From Flavobacteriales bacterium UBA6049 (lineage in GTDB: Bacteria > Bacteroidota > Bacteroidia > Flavobacteriales_G > Salibacteraceae), in assembly GCA_002429085.1 (NCBI GenBank), contig DIYR01000012.1, positions 1 through 27,343 on the forward strand: 27,343 bases of DNA, read 5' to 3'. Under the pieces are notes generated by a model that made no database searches, was not told the origin of the DNA, and saw only the letters and a list, made by a program, of their open reading frames with translations. Numbering within the stretch: position 1 is the first letter of the stretch; each line of letters opens with the position of its first letter. Both the position numbers and the translations under genes were made by a program. Shown here one piece after another: positions 15,620 to 23,242 of this stretch.

Positions 15620-16285
15620 ATGAAGCAGGGTAATCAACGAATAGCAACAAAAGATGGATCACATACTTTGTATGTACCAGAATTGGATGAGACCTATCAT
15701 TCAAGACATGGTGCTATTCAAGAATCTATGCATGTGTTTATAGATGCTGGGCTGAAGCATTTAGAACCTACTCATAATCAATTACGAATATTAGAACTTG
15801 GTTTTGGAACAGGGCTAAATGCATGGTTAACTGCCGTTTGTGCAACTAAACCAGTATGGTTTCATACTATTGAAAAATACCCCGTATCAATAGATGATGC
15901 ATTAAGTTTAAATTATTCTAACGAACAGACAAGCGAAAATGGAGAAACCATTTTTAAATCTATTACAACTGCCAACTGGGAAGAAACGGTTACCATTTCT
16001 ACAAATTTTAAGCTTCATAAGACTCAAAATGATTTTAGAATAGCTCATCTTCAGCCAAGCTATGACCTAGTTTACTGGGATGTTTTTGGTTTTAGAGCAC
16101 AACCCAATTTATGGGAAGCCCCTCTTTTTCAGCGCGTATATGAAGCTCTTAAAGTAAACGGATGCTTAGTAACATACAGCTCGAAAGGTGTGGTTAGAAG
16201 AACTATGGAAGCCGTTGGATTTGAAGTTGAAAAACTTGCAGGACCTCCAGGTAAACGTGAAATGGTAAGAGCGTGGAAACGATGA
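15620..16285 (+). CDS. mnmD: tRNA (mnm5s2U34) methyltransferase MnmD
   Basis: This 221-residue protein is the stand-alone methyltransferase equivalent of the N-terminal half of E. coli MnmC. It finishes the 5-methylaminomethyl group on wobble uridine 34 of certain tRNAs using SAM. It has the conserved T-K-D-G-S-H-T-L opening, H-G-A-I-Q-E-S (~30-37), SAM motif I-L-E-L-G-F-G-T-G (about 57-65) and the family C-terminus V-V-R-R-T-M-E-A-V-G-F ending in G-K-R-E-M. The ATG at 15620 is preferred to an in-frame TTG at 15590, because family similarity begins just after this ATG. Its TGA overlaps the ATG of the Nudix gene (ATGA, 16282-16285). Confidence 0.85.
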   Translation: MKQGNQRIATKDGSHTLYVPELDETYHSRHGAIQESMHVFIDAGLKHLEPTHNQLRILELGFGTGLNAWLTAVCATKPVWFHTIEKYPVSIDDALSLNYSNEQTSENGETIFKSITTANWEETVTISTNFKLHKTQNDFRIAHLQPSYDLVYWDVFGFRAQPNLWEAPLFQRVYEALKVNGCLVTYSSKGVVRRTMEAVGFEVEKLAGPPGKREMVRAWKR

Positions 16286-16722
16286 AACAATTTACCATAC
16301 GCGTATACGGTATCTTCATTAAAAATGGTTCTATACTATTATCAGATGAAGTTCACAAAGGAAAATCATTTACCAAATTTCCTGGTGGAGGATTAGAATG
16401 GGGAGAAGGTAGTATTGAAACCGTACAACGAGAAGTGCGTGAGGAGTTGCAAGTGGAAGTTGAAAACATTCAACACTTCTACACAACCGATTTTTTCGTT
16501 GCCTCATCATTTAACTCTAGTAAGCAAGTCATTAGTGTTTACTATACAGCAGAGTTAAAAAATGAAGTTTCCTCCTCTCTCCTATCTAATAGACCAGAAA
16601 AAAACTTGCCCGAAAAAGGGGAATGGTTTAAATGGGTACCACTAGCAAACTTGTTAGAAGGCGACCTTACTTTCCCTATAGATCAGCATGTTTTAAAACT
16701 AATCAAAAGCACTTTGAAATGA
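16282..16722 (+). CDS. Nudix hydrolase
   Basis: This 146-residue protein carries a Nudix box at residues 36-58 (G-x5-E-x7-R-E-V-R-E-E-L-Q-V). The magnesium-binding E-x-x-E-E glutamates are intact; the usual glycine near the end is replaced by Gln. It should hydrolyse a nucleoside diphosphate linked to another moiety, with the exact substrate unknown. The ATG at 16282 is chosen over an upstream GTG at 16273 because it forms an ATGA overlap with the mnmD stop. Its own TGA overlaps the next ATG in the same way (16719-16722). It is cytoplasmic and the middle member of a coupled trio. Confidence 0.88.
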   Translation: MKQFTIRVYGIFIKNGSILLSDEVHKGKSFTKFPGGGLEWGEGSIETVQREVREELQVEVENIQHFYTTDFFVASSFNSSKQVISVYYTAELKNEVSSSLLSNRPEKNLPEKGEWFKWVPLANLLEGDLTFPIDQHVLKLIKSTLK

Positions 16723-17840
16723 GAGTACTTTGGTTAGTGATATTGCTTCTAGCATCTTTTGGCATACAAGCCCAAATCTCTCAAAAAGAGAAAGAACGCT
16801 TACTGAAAAAAGCAAAACGAGAAGAACGCAAGTTAGATAGACCTTATCAGATAATTGTATTACCCGCCTTATACTATACACCCGAAACGAATGTTGCAGG
16901 TGGAGTAACATCCATGACGAAGTTTAGGTCTAACCCAAAAGATAGCTTATGTAAAACTTCTCAAATCTTCGCTAATGCCGTTTATACTTTAAATGATCAA
17001 ATTATACTTTCTGCTCCATTCCAATTGTTCTTATCTCATAATAAATGGTTCGCATCTGGAGAGTTAAGTTTCTTTAGGTATCCATACATATTTGGCGGTG
17101 TAGGTAACGACCATGAAATTGATGAGATAGAAGATTATAACGCTTATTTCCCGCGATATAGATTAGAGTTAATGCGAAGAGTAGCTCCTAGTATTTACGT
17201 AGGGCCTAATTTCTTCTACCAAAACATGACTATCACTGAAATAGAGCAAGACGGCTTGCTTGCTTCTGGTCAATACATTGGTTCGAAAGGTGGTGCCGTT
17301 GTAGGTTTAGGAATCGTAGCTTCATTTGATACGCGTGATAATCAGCTATCTCCCCAAAATGGTTGGTTTATCAAATACGGTTCGTTACATCACAACTCTT
17401 CTTGGGGAAGCGATTTCCGTTACGATCAATATACCATAGATGCACGTTGGTATAAACCTCTTTTCAAAAAGCATAGCATTGCTATGCAGCTCTTTACAGA
17501 GTTGCAAGATGGTGAAGTTCCCTTTAATCGTTTGAGTGCACTAGGTGGTTTATATAGAATGCGAGGTTACCAACTTGGTATTTACAGAGACCTAAACCAA
17601 GCAGTTTATCAATTAGAATGGCGGAGTAAAACCTATTTTCACCATATTGGGTTAAGAGCATTTATGGCAATTGGTGGCGTAGGTGATAACTTTGAAGTGT
17701 TATCTGAAAACCTTAGACCTACGGTTGGTGCGGGCTTACGACTTTCTATGAAAAAGGACGATGATTTGTTCTTACGCCTTGATGCCGGTTTTGGAGAAGA
17801 TACGCATGGTATCTATTTTAGCGTTGGCGAAGCGTTTTAG
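16719..17840 (+). CDS. BamA/Omp85-type outer-membrane beta-barrel protein without POTRA domains
   Basis: This 373-residue protein has a signal peptide (M-R-V-L-W-L-V-I-L..., cleavage near Gln17-Ala18-Gln19), a short charged segment rich in Lys/Glu/Arg (20-40), then a beta barrel to the end. The barrel shows the Omp85 surface-antigen traits: F-D-T-R-D-N-Q-L-S-P near residue 205, the loop-6 motif M-R-G-Y (~282-285, variant of VRGF/Y) and a terminal phenylalanine as outer-membrane sorting signal. No POTRA repeats are present, unlike BamA or TamA. It may export or anchor a surface component; the role is unknown. The ATG at 16719 forms an ATGA overlap with the Nudix stop. Confidence 0.82.
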   Translation: MRVLWLVILLLASFGIQAQISQKEKERLLKKAKREERKLDRPYQIIVLPALYYTPETNVAGGVTSMTKFRSNPKDSLCKTSQIFANAVYTLNDQIILSAPFQLFLSHNKWFASGELSFFRYPYIFGGVGNDHEIDEIEDYNAYFPRYRLELMRRVAPSIYVGPNFFYQNMTITEIEQDGLLASGQYIGSKGGAVVGLGIVASFDTRDNQLSPQNGWFIKYGSLHHNSSWGSDFRYDQYTIDARWYKPLFKKHSIAMQLFTELQDGEVPFNRLSALGGLYRMRGYQLGIYRDLNQAVYQLEWRSKTYFHHIGLRAFMAIGGVGDNFEVLSENLRPTVGAGLRLSMKKDDDLFLRLDAGFGEDTHGIYFSVGEAF

Positions 17841-17854
17841 CAACCTTTTCGAAC

Positions 17855-17885
17855 AAAAAATCCCCAGCCTTTCGACTGAGGATTT
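17855..17885 (-). terminator. Rho-independent terminator after the desaturase gene
   Basis: On the minus strand a 10-bp stem (17876-17885 with 17858-17867, including a T-G wobble) and an 8-base loop end in a T run (17855-17860). It may also help stop the convergent barrel gene, but the plus-strand side has only three Ts and a C-A mismatch. Confidence 0.75.
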
Positions 17886-17909
17886 CCATTATCATAATAA
17901 ACCAATCGC

Positions 17910-18668
17910 TTAGTTTGTTCTCATCTTAATGATACCTACACCAGCTAATATCTTAATCACAATATATGTTGGATCAATTTCATGCCACTTGGTACCAAAG
18001 TTTGGTCTTGAACCATGCGCATGGTGATTGTTATGATACCCCTCACCCATCATAAAGATGTCAACAGGCATCAAGTTTTTAGAAGTGTCGTCCACCTTGT
18101 AGTTCACATATCCAATCTTGTGTGCAAACCAGTTGATGATTGCACCATGGAAAGGTCCCATCACAAAATGAATTGGTAATAAGAAATACAAGAACCAATA
18201 TGTGCTATCTCCCCAAACAGAAATAACCATTACATAGAATGCGATGTAGAACACGCCCCAGAAAATTCTAGAGAACCAGCTATCAGCAAATTTGTCGAAT
18301 GACCACCAATGCGGCAAATCACGCGTAAAACGCTCATCGTATGGCTTACGCTCATTCCATAAATCCGAATAAATGATTTTAGTCTGCCACATCATATCAA
18401 ATAAGTTCTTCGAAAACTTTGGTGAATGTGGATCACCTTCTTTATCGGCAAAACGATGGTGTGCTCTATGCATTGCTCCATACGTGTATGGACTCAAATA
18501 ACTCGACCCTTGGAAAGCCCAAGACAACACGAAGAACACTTTTTCCCAGAACTTGCTCATCGTGAACATCGCGTGAGCAGAGTATCTGTGATTGAAAAAT
18601 GATTGGGTGAATAATGACAAATACCAGTGGGCGAAGAAGAAAATAATTATGGTTAAAACTACACTCAT
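17910..18668 (-). CDS. Acyl-CoA (delta-9 type) fatty acid desaturase
   Basis: This 252-residue integral membrane di-iron enzyme has all three histidine boxes: H27-R-Y-S-A-H32, H67-R-A-H70-H71, and H212-N-N-H215-H216. The N-W-F-A-H motif that supplies further ligands lies near 181-185. At least four hydrophobic segments frame the boxes. It should introduce a cis double bond into an acyl-CoA or lipid-linked chain and so adjust membrane fluidity. The length is short but normal for bacterial forms without a cytochrome b5 domain. It is monocistronic, with an exact -7 box at 18695-18702 and a terminator right after it. The electron donor gene is not in this window. Confidence 0.92.
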   Translation of the reverse strand: MSVVLTIIIFFFAHWYLSLFTQSFFNHRYSAHAMFTMSKFWEKVFFVLSWAFQGSSYLSPYTYGAMHRAHHRFADKEGDPHSPKFSKNLFDMMWQTKIIYSDLWNERKPYDERFTRDLPHWWSFDKFADSWFSRIFWGVFYIAFYVMVISVWGDSTYWFLYFLLPIHFVMGPFHGAIINWFAHKIGYVNYKVDDTSKNLMPVDIFMMGEGYHNNHHAHGSRPNFGTKWHEIDPTYIVIKILAGVGIIKMRTN

Positions 18669-18694
18669 TGTATTAATTTAATCTAAGAAGAACG

Positions 18695-18702
18695 CAAATG
18701 TA
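18695..18702 (-). promoter_or_regulatory. -7 promoter box of the desaturase gene
   Basis: The minus strand reads TACATTTG, an exact TAnnTTTG match 26 bp before the ATG. TTTTTG (TTG at 18718-18720) lies 15 bp further upstream as a possible but rather close -33 element. Confidence 0.5.
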
Positions 18703-18761
18703 TACTTGGGGTTCAATCAAAAAGTTGATTTATGTCTTATTTATAGAAAATGTGGATAAGC

Positions 18762-20021
18762 TTATGCCTTTCCTCCAAACTCAAATCCTAATTCGTTTAT
18801 TGTATGCTCCACCTGTGAATCAGTAATGCCCTCTGCATCAACTGATACGGTTTTAGAAACTAAATCCACCTCTACAGATTTAACTCCTTCTATTTTTTGT
18901 AAATTCTTTTCAACGCTTGCCTTGCAATGGTTGCAAGTCATTCCATTTACATGATATTTTAGTTCCATTTCAACTTGTTTTTTATTCGATTTCTGAATCA
19001 TTCTGTTTAGATATGGAGAAATCACTCCATAAATCAATAAGGCTAGTAAAACCCAGCTGCTTCCCAACTCTAGCCAAACTGGTAAGAAATGATGGTGATG
19101 AACAGTATTAATCATCCCTGTAAACCACACGGTTGGTAAAAACTCATTTATGATTACTCCAAATAAGAATGCACCACCAATAATGCTAGCCAAGTAAGTA
19201 ATCAATGCTTTTTTACCAAGAGATTGGCCAATTACAGTAATAGTTCCAGCATTAGTTGCAGGCCCTGCCATTAAGAAAACAAATGCAGCTCCAGGTGAAA
19301 TTCCTTTTAGCATGAGAGCCGTAGCAATAGGAATAGACCCTGTAGCACAAACATACATTGGTACGCTAGCCACCAAAATCAAAATCATATTGAGGTAGGG
19401 ATTACTCAAATATTGTTCGAAAAGTGAATCAGGTATAAGTACTGTAATAAGTGCCGCAATTGCCAAACCAATCAATAACCATTTGGCGATATCTTGCAAG
19501 AAGTCGATAAAAGCATAACGCAACATCTTCAAGATTTTCTCACCAAAACTAAGCTGTACATTATCATTATTAGAATCTTGGTCTGATACCTCCTTAACGT
19601 CAATCTTGTCATCTACCCGATTGGTAAATGCTCCACCTACAATGCCTGTAATAAACGCAGCAATTGGTCGAATAATGGCAAAGGGTAATCCCATTAAAGA
19701 ATACGTAACCAAAATAGAATCTACTCCTGTTTGAGGTGTGCTAATTAAAAACGAAACTGCTGCTCCTTTAGAAGCTCCATTTTTGTGAAACGATACTCCT
19801 GTTGGAATTACACCACATGAACATAATGGCAGCGGAACCCCTACCAAGGCAGCATTTATAACCGATCGTAAGTTGTTTTTGCCTAAATACTTGGAGACTT
19901 TATCTTTTGGAAAGAACACATGAAGCACCCCTGCTAGTAAGAAACCAAGCAACAGATATGGAGCCATTTCTTTGAAAAGCTCCCAAAATGCTTCTATCAG
20001 TTCATTCGCAATTCCTAACAT
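18762..20021 (-). CDS. SO_0444-type metal permease fused to a C-terminal HMA domain
   Basis: This 419-residue protein joins a multi-helix permease of the DUF318/ArsP-like superfamily to a heavy-metal-associated domain. The permease keeps the P-L-P-L-C67-S-C69-G motif near the N-terminus and a similar Y-V-C-A-T-G-S motif in its second half, which suggests an internal repeat. Residues 308-311 form a four-histidine cluster in a probable loop. The HMA domain (352-419) has G-M-T-C363-N-H-C366. Relatives of this SO_0444 group have been proposed to export copper or zinc, so metal efflux is likely but the ion is inference. It overlaps the preceding thioesterase gene by seven bases, which indicates co-translation. 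Confidence 0.85.
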   Translation of the reverse strand: MLGIANELIEAFWELFKEMAPYLLLGFLLAGVLHVFFPKDKVSKYLGKNNLRSVINAALVGVPLPLCSCGVIPTGVSFHKNGASKGAAVSFLISTPQTGVDSILVTYSLMGLPFAIIRPIAAFITGIVGGAFTNRVDDKIDVKEVSDQDSNNDNVQLSFGEKILKMLRYAFIDFLQDIAKWLLIGLAIAALITVLIPDSLFEQYLSNPYLNMILILVASVPMYVCATGSIPIATALMLKGISPGAAFVFLMAGPATNAGTITVIGQSLGKKALITYLASIIGGAFLFGVIINEFLPTVWFTGMINTVHHHHFLPVWLELGSSWVLLALLIYGVISPYLNRMIQKSNKKQVEMELKYHVNGMTCNHCKASVEKNLQKIEGVKSVEVDLVSKTVSVDAEGITDSQVEHTINELGFEFGGKA

Positions 20022-20419
20022 TTATTTGCGTAACGCTCTTTTACGGGGCTAGGAATAGGCACTGGTTCTCCAGACTCATCTATGCGAACAAAGGTAATTT
20101 TAGTACTACACACCACTACTTCTTCTTCGCTAATTACGTTGTATTTTCTTGCTTCAACGTCTAAAGTGATGGATGTGTTACCAATTCTGGAAACAGATCC
20201 ATAAATTCTAATCAAAAAGCCCACCTTCACAGCCTTTTTGAAGATCACCTCATCAATTTTTACAGTAACCATATGTGGAGTTCTGCAGACATTGTAGGCC
20301 ATAGTTGCCCCAGCCTCATCAATCCAAGAAAGCATATTGCCTCCGAATAAATTTCCATGTACGCCTAAATCCTTCGCCATGCAAAGCTTCTGCGTAATAA
20401 ACTCCATCTTGTCTTCCAT
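20015..20419 (-). CDS. Hotdog-fold acyl-CoA thioesterase
   Basis: This 134-residue cytoplasmic protein has a single hotdog domain of the YciA/acyl-CoA thioesterase type. G-N-L-F-G-G-N-M-L-S-W-I-D-E-A-G-A (about 22-38) covers the central helix and the likely catalytic Asp, followed by V-T-V-K-I-D-E-V-I-F. It should hydrolyse acyl-CoA esters. The ATG at 20419 is taken as the start because an exact -7 box (20430-20437) lies inside the longer frame that would begin at a TTG at 20440. Its stop overlaps the start of the metal permease gene by seven bases. The link between thioesterase and permease is not explained by their known functions. Confidence 0.87.
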   Translation of the reverse strand: MEDKMEFITQKLCMAKDLGVHGNLFGGNMLSWIDEAGATMAYNVCRTPHMVTVKIDEVIFKKAVKVGFLIRIYGSVSRIGNTSITLDVEARKYNVISEEEVVVCSTKITFVRIDESGEPVPIPSPVKERYANKC

Positions 20420-20429
20420 AAATTGAGGG

Positions 20430-20437
20430 CAAATGTA
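20430..20437 (-). promoter_or_regulatory. -7 promoter box of the thioesterase-permease unit
   Basis: The minus strand reads TACATTTG, exactly TAnnTTTG, 10 bp before the ATG, implying a very short leader. TTTG (20464-20467) lies 26 bp upstream, rather far for a -33 box. Confidence 0.5.
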
Positions 20438-20561
20438 CAACTCTTTAGAACCAGTATAAATAACAAACCACGTTGTTCACACTACTATGTAAACAATCTT
20501 CATATCATACTCTGATTCTGTGACCATTGCTACGTTTACTTTGTGTGAAACAAGGAAAACT

Positions 20562-21923
20562 ATGCGCATTCATTTTATAGCTATTGGAGGAAGTGCTATG
20601 CACAATTTAGCTTTGGCTTTGCACGAAAACGGTCATGCTATTTCAGGTTCTGATGATCAGATATTTGAACCCTCGAAAAGTAGACTGCAACGAGCTGGAT
20701 TACTTCCGAATAGCATGGGATGGGATGTTAACCGCATAACAGAAGATCTTGACGCTGTTATTCTGGGAATGCATGCTAGAGAAGACAACCCCGAGCTGAA
20801 GAAAGCTCAAGAACTAGGTGTCAAAATATATTCTTATCCTGAATTCTTGTATGAGCATAGTAAAGAAAAGATCAGAGTAGTAATTGCAGGTAGTCATGGA
20901 AAAACAACCATCACCTCTATGGTGATGCACGTATTAAAGTATTGGGAACGTGATTTTGATTACATGGTAGGAGCGCAATTAGAAGGCTTTAATACTATGG
21001 TTCGTTTATCTGATTCTGCCAGAGTTATGGTATTAGAAGGTGACGAATACCTTACCTCTCCTATTGATCGTAAACCCAAATTTTTGTGGTATAAACCACA
21101 TGTAGCATTAATTTCTGGCATTGCTTGGGATCACATCAATGTGTTTCCAACGTTTGAAAACTATGTAGATCAATTCAAACAATTTACTGAAACGATTAGC
21201 GAAAGTGGTAGTTTGATTTATTGTGCTGTAGACAGTGAAGTGAAACGCGTTGCTGAAGAAGCCCCTGACAAACTAAAGAAAGTGGCATACAGTACACCTG
21301 CGCACCAAATAGAAAGTGGTCAAACATTCTTAACCGTAGAAGATCAAAAAATTCCACTTGCGGTATTTGGTCAACACAACTTACAAAATCTAAATGGTGC
21401 TCGTTTAGTATGTAATGAGCTCAACATTAGTGATCAACAGTTCTATGAAGCCATCCAAGAGTTTGGTGGAGCTGCAAAGCGTTTAGAAGAAATTGCGAAG
21501 AATGATAAAACAATCGTATTCAAAGATTTTGCTCATTCGCCATCTAAATTAAGAGCCACAACAACTGCCGTAAAAGCACAGTACCCAACACGCGAATTGG
21601 TAGCGGTGATGGAGTTACACACGTTTAGTAGTTTAAATGCAGAGTTCTTAGCTCTGTATAAAGGATCCATGCAAGCTGCAGATACAGCTATGGTTTATTA
21701 TAACCCTGAAACTATTGCTCACAAAAGATTAGACCCAATCTCTAAAGAACAGGTGCTTGAGGCCTTTGATAGAGAAGATCTAATGGTAAGAACGGACAGC
21801 GATCAGCTAACTAATTACCTAAAAGGTTTGGACTGGGATAACAAAGTGCTTTTGTTGATGACCAGCGGAAATTTTGATGGAGTAAGTTTGAATGATTTTG
21901 CGCAATCGCTCATTGAAGAGTAA
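20562..21923 (+). CDS. mpl: UDP-N-acetylmuramate:tripeptide ligase Mpl (murein recycling)
   Basis: This 453-residue cytoplasmic Mur ligase opens with M-R-I-H-F-I-A-I-G-G-S-A-M-H-N-L-A, diagnostic for Mpl. It has S-G-S-D-D-Q-I-F-E-P-S (28-38), the ATP loop G110-S-H-G-K-T-T116, a D-H-I-N-V-F-P-T-F segment in the central domain and a C-terminal Mur ligase domain. Mpl joins recovered L-Ala-D-Glu-diaminopimelate tripeptide to UDP-MurNAc, letting cell-wall peptides be reused. An upstream in-frame GTG at 20520 was rejected as the start: the ATG gives the conserved N-terminus, and a promoter-like TTACTTTG lies between the two. It stands alone; no terminator was seen after it. Confidence 0.93.
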   Translation: MRIHFIAIGGSAMHNLALALHENGHAISGSDDQIFEPSKSRLQRAGLLPNSMGWDVNRITEDLDAVILGMHAREDNPELKKAQELGVKIYSYPEFLYEHSKEKIRVVIAGSHGKTTITSMVMHVLKYWERDFDYMVGAQLEGFNTMVRLSDSARVMVLEGDEYLTSPIDRKPKFLWYKPHVALISGIAWDHINVFPTFENYVDQFKQFTETISESGSLIYCAVDSEVKRVAEEAPDKLKKVAYSTPAHQIESGQTFLTVEDQKIPLAVFGQHNLQNLNGARLVCNELNISDQQFYEAIQEFGGAAKRLEEIAKNDKTIVFKDFAHSPSKLRATTTAVKAQYPTRELVAVMELHTFSSLNAEFLALYKGSMQAADTAMVYYNPETIAHKRLDPISKEQVLEAFDREDLMVRTDSDQLTNYLKGLDWDNKVLLLMTSGNFDGVSLNDFAQSLIEE

Positions 21924-22066
21924 AATTTCATCAAGCCCATCTGTTTACGTAGAAGATTTTGATCTGAAAACAGTCATTTATCCATCTAGAAGGATAACAC
22001 AACGAAAATAGCTGAGCTTCAGCTTCATCAATAATAAAGCTCTATCTTAAACCATATTTTCAAAAT

Positions 22067-23242
22067 ATGAGTTCTTCTAAGCGAATCTACTTTTCTGGGT
22101 TAAACGGAATTCGATTCTTTGCAGCATCTGCTGTTGTTTTTCACCACTGCGAACAATACAAATCTTGGGAAGGATTACCCAATCTTTGGGGAGCAGAAGG
22201 ATGGATTGGCACCTTTGTAGATGCTTTAGGCCACAAAGCCGTGAGTTTATTTTTTGTACTCAGTGGGTTTCTTATAACCTATTTACTGTTGGCCGAAATT
22301 GCCAGAAGTGGAACTGTAAACTTGAAGAAATTCTATGTGAGGCGTGCACTCAGAATTTGGCCTGTATATTACCTGGTTCTTGTTATTGCCTTCTTTATTC
22401 TTCCCCAGTTTATTTCGCTTGGAAATTGGAATGAGATATTAGACAAATACTTCACTATTTCCTTAGTAATATCCTTGGTGATTCTGCCTAATTTCTTGCG
22501 AGCTACACCAGTTCAAGTTGCTGGAGCTAATCAAGCGTGGTCTGTTGGAGTTGAAGAACAGTTTTATTTGATTTGGCCAATTTTGGTGAGGCGTTTTTAC
22601 AAAGTCTTTGTTCCTTTTTTGCTGATCTTATTAGGGGTCAAATTCGGAATTCACTTTCTTGCTTATTTCGGATCAAATTACTTTCACGGATCAACACTTG
22701 GCACAGCATTTAATAAGTTCTATACCCTTTGGTATCTCTTTCGTATTGAACAAATGGCTGTAGGTGCACTTGGTGCTTATTATTTGTACCATCAAAAAGA
22801 GAATATTCTTAAACTCATTTACTCGAAATACACACAAGTAATCTGCTTAGTTGTTTTCGTAAGCTTTTTCTTCTTTAACTACAATGAATTACATAGCGGC
22901 AGCCTAATAGAAGCTGTTATCTTCTTAATATTTATTATGAATGTATCTACGAATGATTCGTTCTTTTTAAAGTTGAAAAGCAAGCGATACGATACGTTAG
23001 GAAACATTTCTTACGGTATTTACATGTATCACACTATTTGTATTTCATTAGTAATGTATGTGCTTGAAAACATGGGAATGACAGAATCTATTATAGCATA
23101 TAATGTCATTCTCTACAGCGTAGCATATATCATGACATTGCTTCTGTCTTACCTATCGTATACATACTTCGAATTATACTTCTTGAAATTCAAGGAGAAG
23201 TTTATGGTTGTAAAGAGTGGGATGAAGACTCAGGCAAACTAG
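22067..23242 (+). CDS. Acyltransferase 3 family membrane protein (OafA/YrhL-like)
   Basis: This 391-residue polytopic protein has around ten membrane segments and the Acyl_transf_3 motifs. G-L-N-G-I-R-F-F-A-A-S-A-V-V-F-H-H (11-27) holds the conserved Arg and His. A-W-S-V-G-V-E-E-Q-F-Y-L-I-W-P lies near 161-175, and L-F-F-V-L-S-G-F-L near 61-69. Such proteins transfer acetyl or other acyl groups onto surface sugars in LPS O-antigen, exopolysaccharide or peptidoglycan. The neighbour is an O-antigen ligase gene in convergent orientation; their 3' ends overlap by 41 bp, so the last 13 codons are also antisense to the ligase. No SGNH domain is fused. The substrate is not visible. Confidence 0.9.
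   Translation: MSSSKRIYFSGLNGIRFFAASAVVFHHCEQYKSWEGLPNLWGAEGWIGTFVDALGHKAVSLFFVLSGFLITYLLLAEIARSGTVNLKKFYVRRALRIWPVYYLVLVIAFFILPQFISLGNWNEILDKYFTISLVISLVILPNFLRATPVQVAGANQAWSVGVEEQFYLIWPILVRRFYKVFVPFLLILLGVKFGIHFLAYFGSNYFHGSTLGTAFNKFYTLWYLFRIEQMAVGALGAYYLYHQKENILKLIYSKYTQVICLVVFVSFFFFNYNELHSGSLIEAVIFLIFIMNVSTNDSFFLKLKSKRYDTLGNISYGIYMYHTICISLVMYVLENMGMTESIIAYNVILYSVAYIMTLLLSYLSYTYFELYFLKFKEKFMVVKSGMKTQAN

Noticed and set aside
16632..16718. Upstream extension of the outer-membrane barrel into the Nudix gene
   Set aside because: The signal peptide starts at the ATG at 16719, which overlaps the Nudix stop as ATGA.
20420..20440. Longer thioesterase start at a TTG
   Set aside because: The exact -7 box at 20430-20437 lies inside this extension, so the mRNA should begin after it; the ATG at 20419 is used.
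20520..20561. Longer Mpl start at a GTG
   Set aside because: Mpl proteins begin at M-R-I-H-F-I; the extra 14 codons contain promoter-like sequence.
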